This document shows positions 20,076 through 27,952 of a stretch of 64,000 nucleotides of DNA, in pieces. Both the position numbers and the translations under genes were made by a program. Each line of letters opens with the position of its first letter. Positions within the stretch are counted from its first letter, which is position 1. The DNA is from Kiritimatiellia bacterium (GTDB lineage: Bacteria > Verrucomicrobiota > Kiritimatiellia > CAIQIC01 > JAGNIJ01), in contig JAGNIJ010000002.1 of NCBI GenBank assembly GCA_018001225.1, forward strand, positions 62,001-126,000. Reading direction: 5' to 3'. The notes beneath the pieces were generated by a model. The model was given only the letters and a program-made list of their open reading frames with translations, did no database searches and was not told the DNA's origin.

Positions 20076-21071
20076 GTGAAGGTCACGGTCATCGGGGATG
20101 GGGGATGGGGCACGGCCCTGGCGCTGGTCCTGGCCGGGAACGGGCACGCGGTCACGGTCTGGGGCCCCTTTCCTGAATACATCCGCGCGATCCGCGATCG
20201 CGCGGAGAATCCCGCCTTCCTGCCGGGCGTGCCCCTGCCGCCCGCGATCCGGTGGACGGCCGCGATGGACGAGGCCGCGGCGGACGCGGAGGCGGTGGTG
20301 CTGGCGACGCCGTCGCGTTATTTCCGTGCCACCGTCTCGTCGCTGGCGCCCTTCCTGCCGGCGCCCCGCCCGCCGATCGTAAGCGTCACGAAGGGCCTGG
20401 ACGAACGGACGCTCCGGCGCATGACCGAGGTGACCGGCGAACTCCTCGGCGAAACGTCCGTGGCGGCGCTTTCCGGCCCCAGCCTGGCCGCCGAGGTCGC
20501 GCGCGGCGTCCCCGCGGCCGTGACCCTGGCGTGCGCCGACACGGACCGGGCCGCCGCCCTGCAGCAACTGTTCAACGGGCCGCGGTTCCGCGTCTACACG
20601 TCGGACGACGTGATCGGCGTGGAACTCGGCGGCGCGCTGAAGAACGTCATCGCCATCGCGGCGGGCGTGTGCGACGGGATCGGGTTCGGCGACAACGCCA
20701 AGGCGGCGCTGATCACCCGCGGCCTGGCGGAGATCGCGCGCCTGGGCGTCGCGATGGGGGCGCACCCGCAGACCTTCGCGGGCTTGAGCGGGCTGGGCGA
20801 TCTGGTCGTGACCTGCGCCAGCCGGTTGAGCCGCAACCGCGGCGTGGGCGAGCGGTTGGGCCGCGGCGAATCCATGGAGGCCATCCTGCAGGGCATGCAG
20901 CAGGTGGCCGAGGGCGTCTGGACCTGTGGCGCGGCCCGGGACCTCGCCCGGACGAAGAACGTGGAAGTGCCTATCACGGAAGAGGTTTGCGCGGTCGTCC
21001 ACGGAGGCAAGAGTCCCCGTCGGGCCGTCGAGGACCTCATGAGCCGCGATCCCCGGCCGGAGCGCGAGTAG
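20076..21071 (+). CDS. gpsA: Glycerol-3-phosphate dehydrogenase [NAD(P)+]
   Basis: A 331-residue cytoplasmic enzyme that reduces dihydroxyacetone phosphate to sn-glycerol 3-phosphate, the backbone for phospholipids. The N-terminal VTVIGDGGWGTALALVLA is the GxGxxG dinucleotide fold. VSVTKGLDE, ALSGPSLAAEVARG, the catalytic lysine in ELGGALKNVIAIAAG, and the substrate-binding GLSGLGDLVVTC and SRNRGVGERLG follow in family order, and length is normal. It starts with GTG. plsY, which makes the acyl-G3P that follows in the pathway, lies 4 kb downstream beyond the large secreted protein. A hairpin with a T-run follows the stop. Confidence 0.96.
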   Translation: MKVTVIGDGGWGTALALVLAGNGHAVTVWGPFPEYIRAIRDRAENPAFLPGVPLPPAIRWTAAMDEAAADAEAVVLATPSRYFRATVSSLAPFLPAPRPPIVSVTKGLDERTLRRMTEVTGELLGETSVAALSGPSLAAEVARGVPAAVTLACADTDRAAALQQLFNGPRFRVYTSDDVIGVELGGALKNVIAIAAGVCDGIGFGDNAKAALITRGLAEIARLGVAMGAHPQTFAGLSGLGDLVVTCASRLSRNRGVGERLGRGESMEAILQGMQQVAEGVWTCGAARDLARTKNVEVPITEEVCAVVHGGKSPRRAVEDLMSRDPRPERE

Positions 21072-21099
21072 AAAAACGCGCGATCGCGCTGCTTTTTCT
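21069..21099 (+). terminator. Likely intrinsic terminator of gpsA
   Basis: The self-complementary core CGCGCGATCGCGC is flanked by an A-run on the left and CTTTTTCT on the right, directly after the gpsA stop. The stem is slightly irregular (one TG interruption before the T-run). Confidence 0.55.
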
Positions 21100-21100
21100 C

Positions 21101-21129
21101 TTGCCTGCCGGAACGGTTAAGCCTATTTT
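21101..21129 (+). promoter_or_regulatory. Promoter for the 1,292-residue secreted protein
   Basis: -35 TTGCCT (21101-21106), 17-nt spacer, -10 TATTTT (21124-21129). This leaves a leader of about 55 nt with the Shine-Dalgarno AAGGAG before the ATG at 21191. Confidence 0.45.
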
Positions 21130-21190
21130 GCGCAGACATTTCAGTCCGGAGTAATCCTTGTCAGAAGCCAGTCCAAAAAGGAGAAGTGCA

Positions 21191-24100
21191 ATGAACCGGG
21201 TTAATCGTTTTAACATCTTGGCGGTGTGCCTGCTTGGCATGCTGTGTGGTTTCTGTGCGCCCGCGCGGGCGGCGGTGGTTGCGGATGACACCGGCGACAA
21301 CTACGGGGCCGGCTGGACCGATGGCTCCAACGGCGGAACCGGGTTCGGGGCGTGGGCGCTCTCGACCAGCGGCAACGCCGCGTACGGCCTCGGGAATCCG
21401 GCGGACTCGGGCATCACCGGCATGGCGACCAATTCCTTCCGCATGAGCGGCACCAACGGCTACGTGGATGCGAACCGGGCCTTTGCCGCTCCGCTCAACA
21501 TCGGCGACACCTTCAGCCTGCAGTGGGGCAACAACTGGGACACGGGCAGCACGAATAGCGCGAACAAGGGGATCAACCTCTACGCGGGCGGCTACAACGG
21601 CACGCAGTTGATCAACATCAACATGCCCAACAACGAAGACATCAGCATCAATGGCTCGCCCATGTTTGTAAACTACGGCACGGCGGCCATCACGGTCTAC
21701 TTCCAGTACGTGGCCGCGGCGACGCTGCGGGTCTACGGCGTCGGCCGCGACGGGGTGGAGACGTACGACCAGAACTTCACGATCGGCGGCGCGCCGGACG
21801 CGTTCCGTCTCTACGCCGGCAACATGGACCCCGAAGTGGAGCGGTATCCGTACGCCAACAATTTCCACATTGAAGCCAGCGACGCGCCGATCATGACGCT
21901 CGTCGGCCGCACGGCCATGCCGGCGAATTTCACCAACGCGCTCACGGTCACGCGCAACGGCTCGACGGCGGTCGCGCTGGACGTCAGGGCGTGGAGCGGC
22001 GACGAAGCCGTGGCCGCGGTGGACACCAACGTGACGATCGAGATCGGCAGCAACTCGGCGCCCGTCGAGCTCGTCGGCGTGGACACGGGCACGGCGCTGA
22101 TCCAGGCCACGGCGGCCGGATTCCCGACGGCCGCGCTCTCCGTGGCGGTCTTCGACGTGGCCTACGACGATTCCTCCTACTATCCCTCGGGCGGCTGGAG
22201 CAACGGCGCGAACCAGGGCAGCGGCTTCGCGGCCTGGATCCTCACCAACAACAACGGCGAGGGCGTGGGGTTCACCAACTACGCCGGCAGCTTCATCGGC
22301 AATTCCACCGCCGACGGCGGCGGCAACGTCAACGCCCAGCCCACGGGCGACGCGTTCGGTCTCTACGCCAACCAGGTTGGGACGGGCGGGGATCCCCTGT
22401 CGCAGGCCATCCGGCCTTTCTCGGCGGAACTGGCGGCGGGCCACACGCTCTCCGTGGACCTGGGCGTCAACTTCCGCGACGGCGCCAAGGGCGTCATGAT
22501 CCAGAGCGGCGACACGTGGCTGTTCGAGGTCGCGGTCGTCGGCGACGATTACGTCTACCAGAACCACGGCGGCGGCGGCGCGCAGACCAGCCTGGGCTGG
22601 ACCTACGAGGCGAACACCTCGATCCGCGTGGAGGTGGCGCGCAAGACGTCGTTCCTGTACGACGTCAGCATCATCCGCGGCGGGACGCAGGCCGCGACGA
22701 ACAAGCTCACCGGCGTGAACCTCGGCGGCGCGCCGGACCGCGTCCGGTTCTACAACTTCAACACCGCGGGCGGCGGCGGCAACAACCTGTTCTTCAACCG
22801 GTTGGCGATCTGGAGCGGCGCGGAGACCCCGGTCCTGTCCCTCGCGGGGCAGGAGGGCATGGTGGTGAACCATACCAACAAGCTCACGGTCAGCCGCACG
22901 GGCTCGACCGACCTGGAAGTGGAGGTGACCCTGGTCAGCGACAACACGGGCGCGGTGACCGTGGAGACGCCGGTGACGCTCGGGACCGGCGAGACGACCG
23001 CGACGGCGGACGTGGTCGGCGCGGGCCGCGGCCAGGCGACCATCACCGCCTCCGCCACCGGCTTCACGGACGTGACGGCGGATATCGAAGTCTACGACCT
23101 GGCCTACGATTCCTCGTCCTACTACGGGCCGGGGACGTTTACCAATGACGCCAACGGCGGCGCCGGGCTCAATGCGTGGGTCATCAGCCACAACGACGGC
23201 CCGCACGACGGCTATACCAATTTCGCCGGCGCCTTCCTCGGCGACTCCACCGCCTCCGGCGGCGGCGACGTCAACTCGGTCTCCAATAACGCCTTCGGTC
23301 TCTATGCCAACCAGGCCGGCGAAGACACGGGGACCAACGAGCCGATGGTGGAGGCCACCCGCGGGTTCACGGCGCTCGCCATGGGCCAGAGCCTGACCGT
23401 GGACCTGGGTGTGAACTTCCGCAACGGGGCGAAGGGCATGATGCTCCAGAGCGACGGCACCTGGCTGTTCGAGGTGGTCGTCACCGCGGACCAGTACGCG
23501 TGGCAGAATCACGCGCTCGGTGGGACCTTGCAGGACCTGGGCTGGGTTTATGCGGCGGATTCGGCCATCAACGTCACGGTCACGCGCGTCGGGCAGGACA
23601 AGTATGACATCGCCCTGACCCGCACGGGTTCGGCGCCCGAATACATGCTGCTGGAGGGCGTGAGCTTCAACCACCAGGTGCCGGACCGGGCCCGGTTCTA
23701 CGCCTGGAACACCGAGCAGGGCGGCGAGAACAACCTCTACGTCAACCGCCTGGGCATCAATGAGTTCGAAACGCTCGAGATGGAGGGCGTGATCAATATC
23801 GACGTCGGAGGGACGACGACGATCTTCATTCAGCGCAGCGATACGACCGGTCCGCTGACCGTGGACCTGGTCAGCGCCGCGCCCAGCGTGGTCACCGTGC
23901 CCGCGACGGTGACGTTCGCGGACGGCCAGGCCGTCACCAGCTTCGTGGCCAACGGCGTCTCGGAGAGCCTGACCACGATCCATGCCGACGCCGACGGCTA
24001 CGTCGGCGCGCCGCTGCTGGTCAACGTGTTCGACTTCCCGGCCGAGTTTGACGACGCCGGCAACTACATCCCGGGGCTCATCGTGCCGACGACCTTCACG

Positions 24101-25069
24101 AACACGTCCAACGGCGGCGCGGGCTTCGGCGCGTGGCAGTTCTCCGCCCTGACGGCCGGCGCGGTCATCCAACTCGCGGATTCGAGAACGGCCACCGCCT
24201 GGATGAATTCGTTCAACGACCGGTCCTTCGGCTTCCTCGGCGGGTCGGATTCGAACTACGCCTCGGCCTACCGCGACTTGAACACGGCGCTGGCGGAGGG
24301 CGACAAGTTCGAGTGCCTGCTGGGCATGAACTGGAGCGGCGGCAACCGCGGCGCCGACCTGCAGGACGCGTCCGGCAACAAGCTGTTCAACTTCGACCTG
24401 TCCTACGAGAACATCAGCGCCGTCAGTTTCGGCCTGGATGCCCCCGTGGACCTGGGCTGGCCCTACAACGCCACCTCGGTCGTGCAGGTCGTGGCCGAGC
24501 AGCTGGCCGGCAACCAGTTGAGCGTCACGCTGACCCGCAATGACGGCCTGACCACCAACGTCGTGTCCACGGGCCTGGCCGCGCCCGTGGGCCGCGTCAA
24601 CTTCTACAACGGCGGGCACGACGGCGGAAGCCCGAACTTCGCCCTCTTCGCCAACGATCTGCTCATCACCCGCGGCGGCGGGACGACGGACGGCATCCCG
24701 AACGCGTGGTGGGACAAGTACGGCGTCGCCGCCTCCAACCGCATCGCGGCGTTCGACATCGACGTGGACGGCTCTCCGAACGACGACGAGTTCGCCGGGG
24801 ACACCGATCCGACCGACGCCACCCGTTCGTTCCGGAACGAGATTCTTAATCTCGCGGGCAAAACGGTCATGGCGGTCCAGGTCGGCCCGAACACCACCAA
24901 CAGCCGCACCTATGACGTGTGGTGGAGCACGAACCTGATGGCCGCCCCGCAGGAGTGGACGCCCTACAACCTGAACGCGCCCGCGGCGATCGACGGCGGG
25001 GCGCTGGACCTGCTGATCACCAACGACACGCCGCGGAAGTTCTTCCGGTCGAGCGTCAACATCCCGTAA
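21191..25069 (+). CDS. Large secreted four-repeat protein
   Basis: 1,292 residues from the ATG at 21191, chosen for its AAGGAG ribosome site and because a signal peptide follows (NILAVCLLGMLCGFC, cleavage near APARAA); the TTG at 21158 is unlikely. Four repeats of about 300 residues begin near residues 30, 324, 638 and 952, each with a (Y/D)DxSxYYxxG...NGGxGFxAW head and a lectin- or jelly-roll-like beta domain (ADRVRFYN-type endings). The first three are each followed by an Ig-like module of about 80 residues (LTVTRNGSTxVxLDV). Near residue 1167, GIPNAWWDKYG and an Asp-rich DIDVDGSPNDDEF form a calcium-binding, dockerin-like stretch common at the ends of Verrucomicrobia-type secreted proteins. 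It is probably extracellular, binding glycan or cell surface. No catalytic motif was recognised. It is monocistronic, ending at a strong terminator. Confidence 0.8.
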   Translation: MNRVNRFNILAVCLLGMLCGFCAPARAAVVADDTGDNYGAGWTDGSNGGTGFGAWALSTSGNAAYGLGNPADSGITGMATNSFRMSGTNGYVDANRAFAAPLNIGDTFSLQWGNNWDTGSTNSANKGINLYAGGYNGTQLININMPNNEDISINGSPMFVNYGTAAITVYFQYVAAATLRVYGVGRDGVETYDQNFTIGGAPDAFRLYAGNMDPEVERYPYANNFHIEASDAPIMTLVGRTAMPANFTNALTVTRNGSTAVALDVRAWSGDEAVAAVDTNVTIEIGSNSAPVELVGVDTGTALIQATAAGFPTAALSVAVFDVAYDDSSYYPSGGWSNGANQGSGFAAWILTNNNGEGVGFTNYAGSFIGNSTADGGGNVNAQPTGDAFGLYANQVGTGGDPLSQAIRPFSAELAAGHTLSVDLGVNFRDGAKGVMIQSGDTWLFEVAVVGDDYVYQNHGGGGAQTSLGWTYEANTSIRVEVARKTSFLYDVSIIRGGTQAATNKLTGVNLGGAPDRVRFYNFNTAGGGGNNLFFNRLAIWSGAETPVLSLAGQEGMVVNHTNKLTVSRTGSTDLEVEVTLVSDNTGAVTVETPVTLGTGETTATADVVGAGRGQATITASATGFTDVTADIEVYDLAYDSSSYYGPGTFTNDANGGAGLNAWVISHNDGPHDGYTNFAGAFLGDSTASGGGDVNSVSNNAFGLYANQAGEDTGTNEPMVEATRGFTALAMGQSLTVDLGVNFRNGAKGMMLQSDGTWLFEVVVTADQYAWQNHALGGTLQDLGWVYAADSAINVTVTRVGQDKYDIALTRTGSAPEYMLLEGVSFNHQVPDRARFYAWNTEQGGENNLYVNRLGINEFETLEMEGVINIDVGGTTTIFIQRSDTTGPLTVDLVSAAPSVVTVPATVTFADGQAVTSFVANGVSESLTTIHADADGYVGAPLLVNVFDFPAEFDDAGNYIPGLIVPTTFTNTSNGGAGFGAWQFSALTAGAVIQLADSRTATAWMNSFNDRSFGFLGGSDSNYASAYRDLNTALAEGDKFECLLGMNWSGGNRGADLQDASGNKLFNFDLSYENISAVSFGLDAPVDLGWPYNATSVVQVVAEQLAGNQLSVTLTRNDGLTTNVVSTGLAAPVGRVNFYNGGHDGGSPNFALFANDLLITRGGGTTDGIPNAWWDKYGVAASNRIAAFDIDVDGSPNDDEFAGDTDPTDATRSFRNEILNLAGKTVMAVQVGPNTTNSRTYDVWWSTNLMAAPQEWTPYNLNAPAAIDGGALDLLITNDTPRKFFRSSVNIP

Positions 25070-25087
25070 GCGATCGGGAGACGGAGC

Positions 25088-25120
25088 AAAGCGCCCCGGC
25101 CGGCCGGGGCGCTTTTTCTT
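25088..25120 (+). terminator. Strong intrinsic terminator
   Basis: A perfect 14-bp palindrome (AAAGCGCCCCGGCC and its complement) followed by TTTTTCTTT, 18 nt after the stop of the secreted protein. Confidence 0.9.
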
Positions 25121-25256
25121 TCCCGCCGCGCTTCGCCTGAAATAGAGTGCGGTGGCAAGGCCGCGGCGGGCCGCGACACCGCCTGGATGGATAGCCCGCG
25201 CTGACGAGGGGCCGCCCACTCCCGATTCGCGATTCGCTATCGGCCGGGCGCTCCCG

Positions 25257-25262
25257 TATACT
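25257..25262 (+). promoter_or_regulatory. -10 element TATACT of plsY, 6 nt before the ATG
   Basis: TATACT (5 of 6 to consensus) with TTCGCT 18 nt upstream as a poor -35. The transcript would begin at about the ATG, implying a leaderless mRNA; no Shine-Dalgarno is visible. Confidence 0.45.
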
Positions 25263-25268
25263 GCCCGC

Positions 25269-25901
25269 ATGAATTGGCTCCATTGCGCGGCCTTCGCCCT
25301 GGCCGGGTACCTGCTGGGCGCCGTGCCGTTCGCCTTTCTCTTTGCCCGCCTCAACGGCGTGGACATCCGGAAGGTCGGGAGCGGGAACGTCGGCGCGACC
25401 AACGTGTTCCGGGCCGTGGGCAAGGGGTGGGGGATTGCCACGTTCGCGGCGGACGCGCTCAAGGGCTTCGTGCCGGCGTGGCTGTTCCCGCTCCTGGCCC
25501 GGCGATGGGGCGTGGAGTGCGGCCCGGGGCTGGGACTGCTCGGCGGCTGCGCGGCGATCGCTGGGCATAGCTGGCCGGTGTTCCTCAAGTTCAAGGGCGG
25601 CAAGGGCGTGGCGACCAGCGCGGGGATGCTGCTGGGCGTGGCGCCCGCCGCGGTCGGGATCGGGCTCCTGGCCTGGATCGCGGTCTTCGCGGCCGCCCGG
25701 TTCGTTTCCGTGGCCTCGATTGCCGCGGCCGTCGCGGTGCCGGCGGCGGCCTGGTTCCTGTACGGCCGGGCCGGGTGGCTTCTTCCGGCCGTGCTGACCG
25801 CGCTGGGCCTGCTCGTGATCTGGCGGCATCGCTCGAACATCGCCCGCCTGCGGCGCGGCGAGGAACACCGCTGGGGCCGGCCCCGCGCGGCCGCGCCGTG
25901 A
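25269..25901 (+). CDS. plsY: Acyl-phosphate:glycerol-3-phosphate acyltransferase PlsY
   Basis: A 210-residue inner-membrane enzyme that transfers an acyl group from acyl-phosphate to the sn-1 position of glycerol 3-phosphate, the first acylation in phospholipid synthesis. Three family motifs are visible: GSGNVGATNVFR near residue 37 (G3P binding), GHSWPVFLKFKGGKGVAT near residue 100, and the third in a membrane loop near the C-terminus. It has five to six membrane segments and normal length. The start is the only ATG in frame near the first hydrophobic helix. It complements gpsA upstream. No PlsX gene is in the window. Confidence 0.95.
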   Translation: MNWLHCAAFALAGYLLGAVPFAFLFARLNGVDIRKVGSGNVGATNVFRAVGKGWGIATFAADALKGFVPAWLFPLLARRWGVECGPGLGLLGGCAAIAGHSWPVFLKFKGGKGVATSAGMLLGVAPAAVGIGLLAWIAVFAAARFVSVASIAAAVAVPAAAWFLYGRAGWLLPAVLTALGLLVIWRHRSNIARLRRGEEHRWGRPRAAAP

Positions 25902-25941
25902 CGACACCCCCTTTGCGCTTTTCCCGGCGGGACGATCCTTC

Positions 25942-25947
25942 TATGCT
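25942..25947 (+). promoter_or_regulatory. -10 element TATGCT of the histidine kinase, 6 nt before the ATG
   Basis: TATGCT with TTTTCC 17 nt upstream as a weak -35; spacing to the start codon is the same as at plsY. Suggests a leaderless transcript. Confidence 0.4.
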
Positions 25948-25953
25948 CGGGCC

Positions 25954-27657
25954 ATGAGTCAGGACGCTCCCACCGGCCGCGTGGCCCGCCGCTTCTGGAC
26001 GCTGTCCGCCGTCATCGCGATCCTCGGCGTGACGATCAGCCTCTCGGTATGGCGCCAGCGGGTCCTGTCCGAAGCCCGCGCGCTCGAGGCGGATTTCGGG
26101 CAGGAGGCCGAGACGCTGCGGCGGGCGACCGACCGCGAAATCCGCCTCTTCATGGAGGTGTTGAATTCCATCCGGGTCCTCCACTCGCTCGCCGCCCGCA
26201 TCAGCGACGAGGATTTCGAGGAGTTCGTCCTCAAGGGCATGATCCACCAGCAGCGCGTGCTCGGCGCCTTCGGGTTTGTCCAGCGTCTCCGCCCCGAACA
26301 GCGGGCGGCGCTCGAGCAGCCGGATGCCGCCGGAAGGCCGGGCATCCGGGTGGTGGGGTCCGACGGCCGGGGCGGCTACGTGCCGGCGGCCGAGAGGGAG
26401 GAGTGTTTTGTGCTGACCTACCAGACCCAGCCGGACCGGCTCGGGCTCCCCACGGGCTATGACTTCGCGTCGTGGCCGCCCGCCGCCCGCGCGATCGAGG
26501 CGATGGAGACCCTCGACGGGCCCGTGCTGGGCGGCGTCGCCACGGGCGGGCCGGACGGGTCGCCGCCCGGATGGTACGTGTTCTCGCCCATCTACTACGT
26601 CGCCCTCGAGGATGTCGTGTTCCCGCCGCCGGGCTGGATGGTCGGCTTTGTCACGGCCCTCCTCAAGCCCGCCGAAATCCTGGACCGTGTCCTGCTCGGT
26701 GTACCCGCCCTCCGGTTTGAAGTCGAACTGGTCGAGCGCCGCGCGGCCGGGAGCGACGAGAAAGGGATGGCCTATGAGCATCCTGTTCCCGTCGCGGACC
26801 GCCAGTGGTTTTTCCGCTGCCGCCCGGGGCCGGCCTATCCCCGGCCCCGGGGCCTGCGCGAATCCGGGCTGTTCCTGGCGATCGGGCTGGGCCTGACGGG
26901 CTTGATCTCGTGGCAGTTGGCCATGGTCGGGCGGCGCACCCGCCAGATCGAGCGCCTGGTCCACGTCCGCACCGCCGCGCTGCGCGAGGCGCACGAACGG
27001 ATCGCCCGCGAGATGGACGAGCGGATGCGGCTGGAGGACGAAATTCACTCCACGGCCGCCCGTGAGCAGCAGCGCGTCGGCCAGGACCTCCACGATTCCC
27101 TGGGCCAGAAACTGACCGGCGCCCTTTTCTTGAGCCGCGGACTGCTGCGGCAACTGGAGCAGGCGGGACGGGACGAGCAGGCGTCGGCGCGCCAGGTGCA
27201 CGACGCGTTGAAGGACACCGTCGCCGAGGTGCGGCGCATGGCCCGCGGCCTGGCGCCGGTTTCCATCGGCGAGGATGGCCTGGCGGACGCCCTGCGCCGG
27301 CTCGCCGACGAATCCCGGCAGACGTTCGGGGTAGACTGCGTGTTCCAGCCGTCCGGCGGTCATCCCCCGACGGGGCCCGCGGCCGAGCAGCTGTACTACA
27401 TCGCCCGCGAGGCGGTGCACAACGCGGCCCGGCACGGGCAGCCGCGGCGGATCCTGCTGGATCTCGGCGAGGAGGAGGGCCGGTGGAAGCTGGTCATCGA
27501 GGACGACGGGTGCGGTCTGCCTCCGGACGCGCCGAAGAAGGGCGGCCTGGGGCTCCGGATCATGCGCCACCGCGCCAAAACGGTCGGGGCGCAACTGGAG
27601 ATCGCGGCTGCGCCGGGCGGCGGCACGCGCGTGGTATGCCGGCCTTCCGCCGGCTGA
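25954..27657 (+). CDS. CHASE-domain sensor histidine kinase (NarX/DesK-type, HisKA_3)
   Basis: 567 residues. One N-terminal membrane helix (TLSAVIAILGVTISLSVW) is followed by an extracytoplasmic CHASE sensor (about residues 35-290; LGAFGFVQRLRPEQRAALE and the GWYVFSPIYYV strand). A second membrane helix lies near 300 (GLFLAIGLGLTGLISWQL). Then come a coiled linker, the dimerisation helix with phospho-acceptor histidine in QDLHDSLGQKLTGALFL (about 375), and a HATPase with N box AREAVHNAARHG and G1 box EDDGCGLP. The small ligand bound by the CHASE domain is unknown. No LuxR-type response regulator lies next to it, so it is an orphan kinase whose partner is elsewhere. Confidence 0.9.
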   Translation: MSQDAPTGRVARRFWTLSAVIAILGVTISLSVWRQRVLSEARALEADFGQEAETLRRATDREIRLFMEVLNSIRVLHSLAARISDEDFEEFVLKGMIHQQRVLGAFGFVQRLRPEQRAALEQPDAAGRPGIRVVGSDGRGGYVPAAEREECFVLTYQTQPDRLGLPTGYDFASWPPAARAIEAMETLDGPVLGGVATGGPDGSPPGWYVFSPIYYVALEDVVFPPPGWMVGFVTALLKPAEILDRVLLGVPALRFEVELVERRAAGSDEKGMAYEHPVPVADRQWFFRCRPGPAYPRPRGLRESGLFLAIGLGLTGLISWQLAMVGRRTRQIERLVHVRTAALREAHERIAREMDERMRLEDEIHSTAAREQQRVGQDLHDSLGQKLTGALFLSRGLLRQLEQAGRDEQASARQVHDALKDTVAEVRRMARGLAPVSIGEDGLADALRRLADESRQTFGVDCVFQPSGGHPPTGPAAEQLYYIAREAVHNAARHGQPRRILLDLGEEEGRWKLVIEDDGCGLPPDAPKKGGLGLRIMRHRAKTVGAQLEIAAAPGGGTRVVCRPSAG

Positions 27658-27689
27658 CGCCCGAAATCCTTTCCCGCTCCGGTAAGGCC

Positions 27690-27885
27690 TTGCTCCTGTA
27701 GGGGCGTCGCTGGCCGGCGCCCGCCCTGTAGCACACGCTTTGCTTCACTACAGGGCCCGCGGGCGTCGCAAGCGACGCTACGGTCCTTTGCAAAAAATGA
27801 TACCAAATCCGGGTGAAGGCGGGTCGATTTCGGGCTCGCAGGAGCTCGCCCCTCCATGATTCCTGCCACTGGAGGGCGGAGCTCT
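27690..27885. repeat. Composite intergenic REP-like hairpins
   Basis: The 295-nt gap between the kinase and recN (27658-27952) holds no gene but two nested inverted repeats. CCCTGTAG (27724) pairs with CTACAGGG (27748), enclosed by GGCGTCGCT and AGCGACGC arms (27702 and 27771). A second has arms GAGCTCGCCCCTCCA (27842) and TGGAGGGCGGAGCTC (27870). The second shares its core with the hairpin at 57573-57631, so they belong to one dispersed family. It also separates two convergent genes and may end both transcripts. Confidence 0.6.
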
Positions 27886-27952
27886 GCGACGCCGTTCGTA
27901 CCGCCTCTTACCCGTACCTGGTATGAGAGATGGCGTTTCGTCACACTAACGT

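Noticed and set aside
21161..25840. Antisense frame of 1,559 codons across the second secreted protein and plsY
   Set aside because: Runs across two unrelated sense genes and a terminator, with no recognisable protein features; a base-composition artefact.
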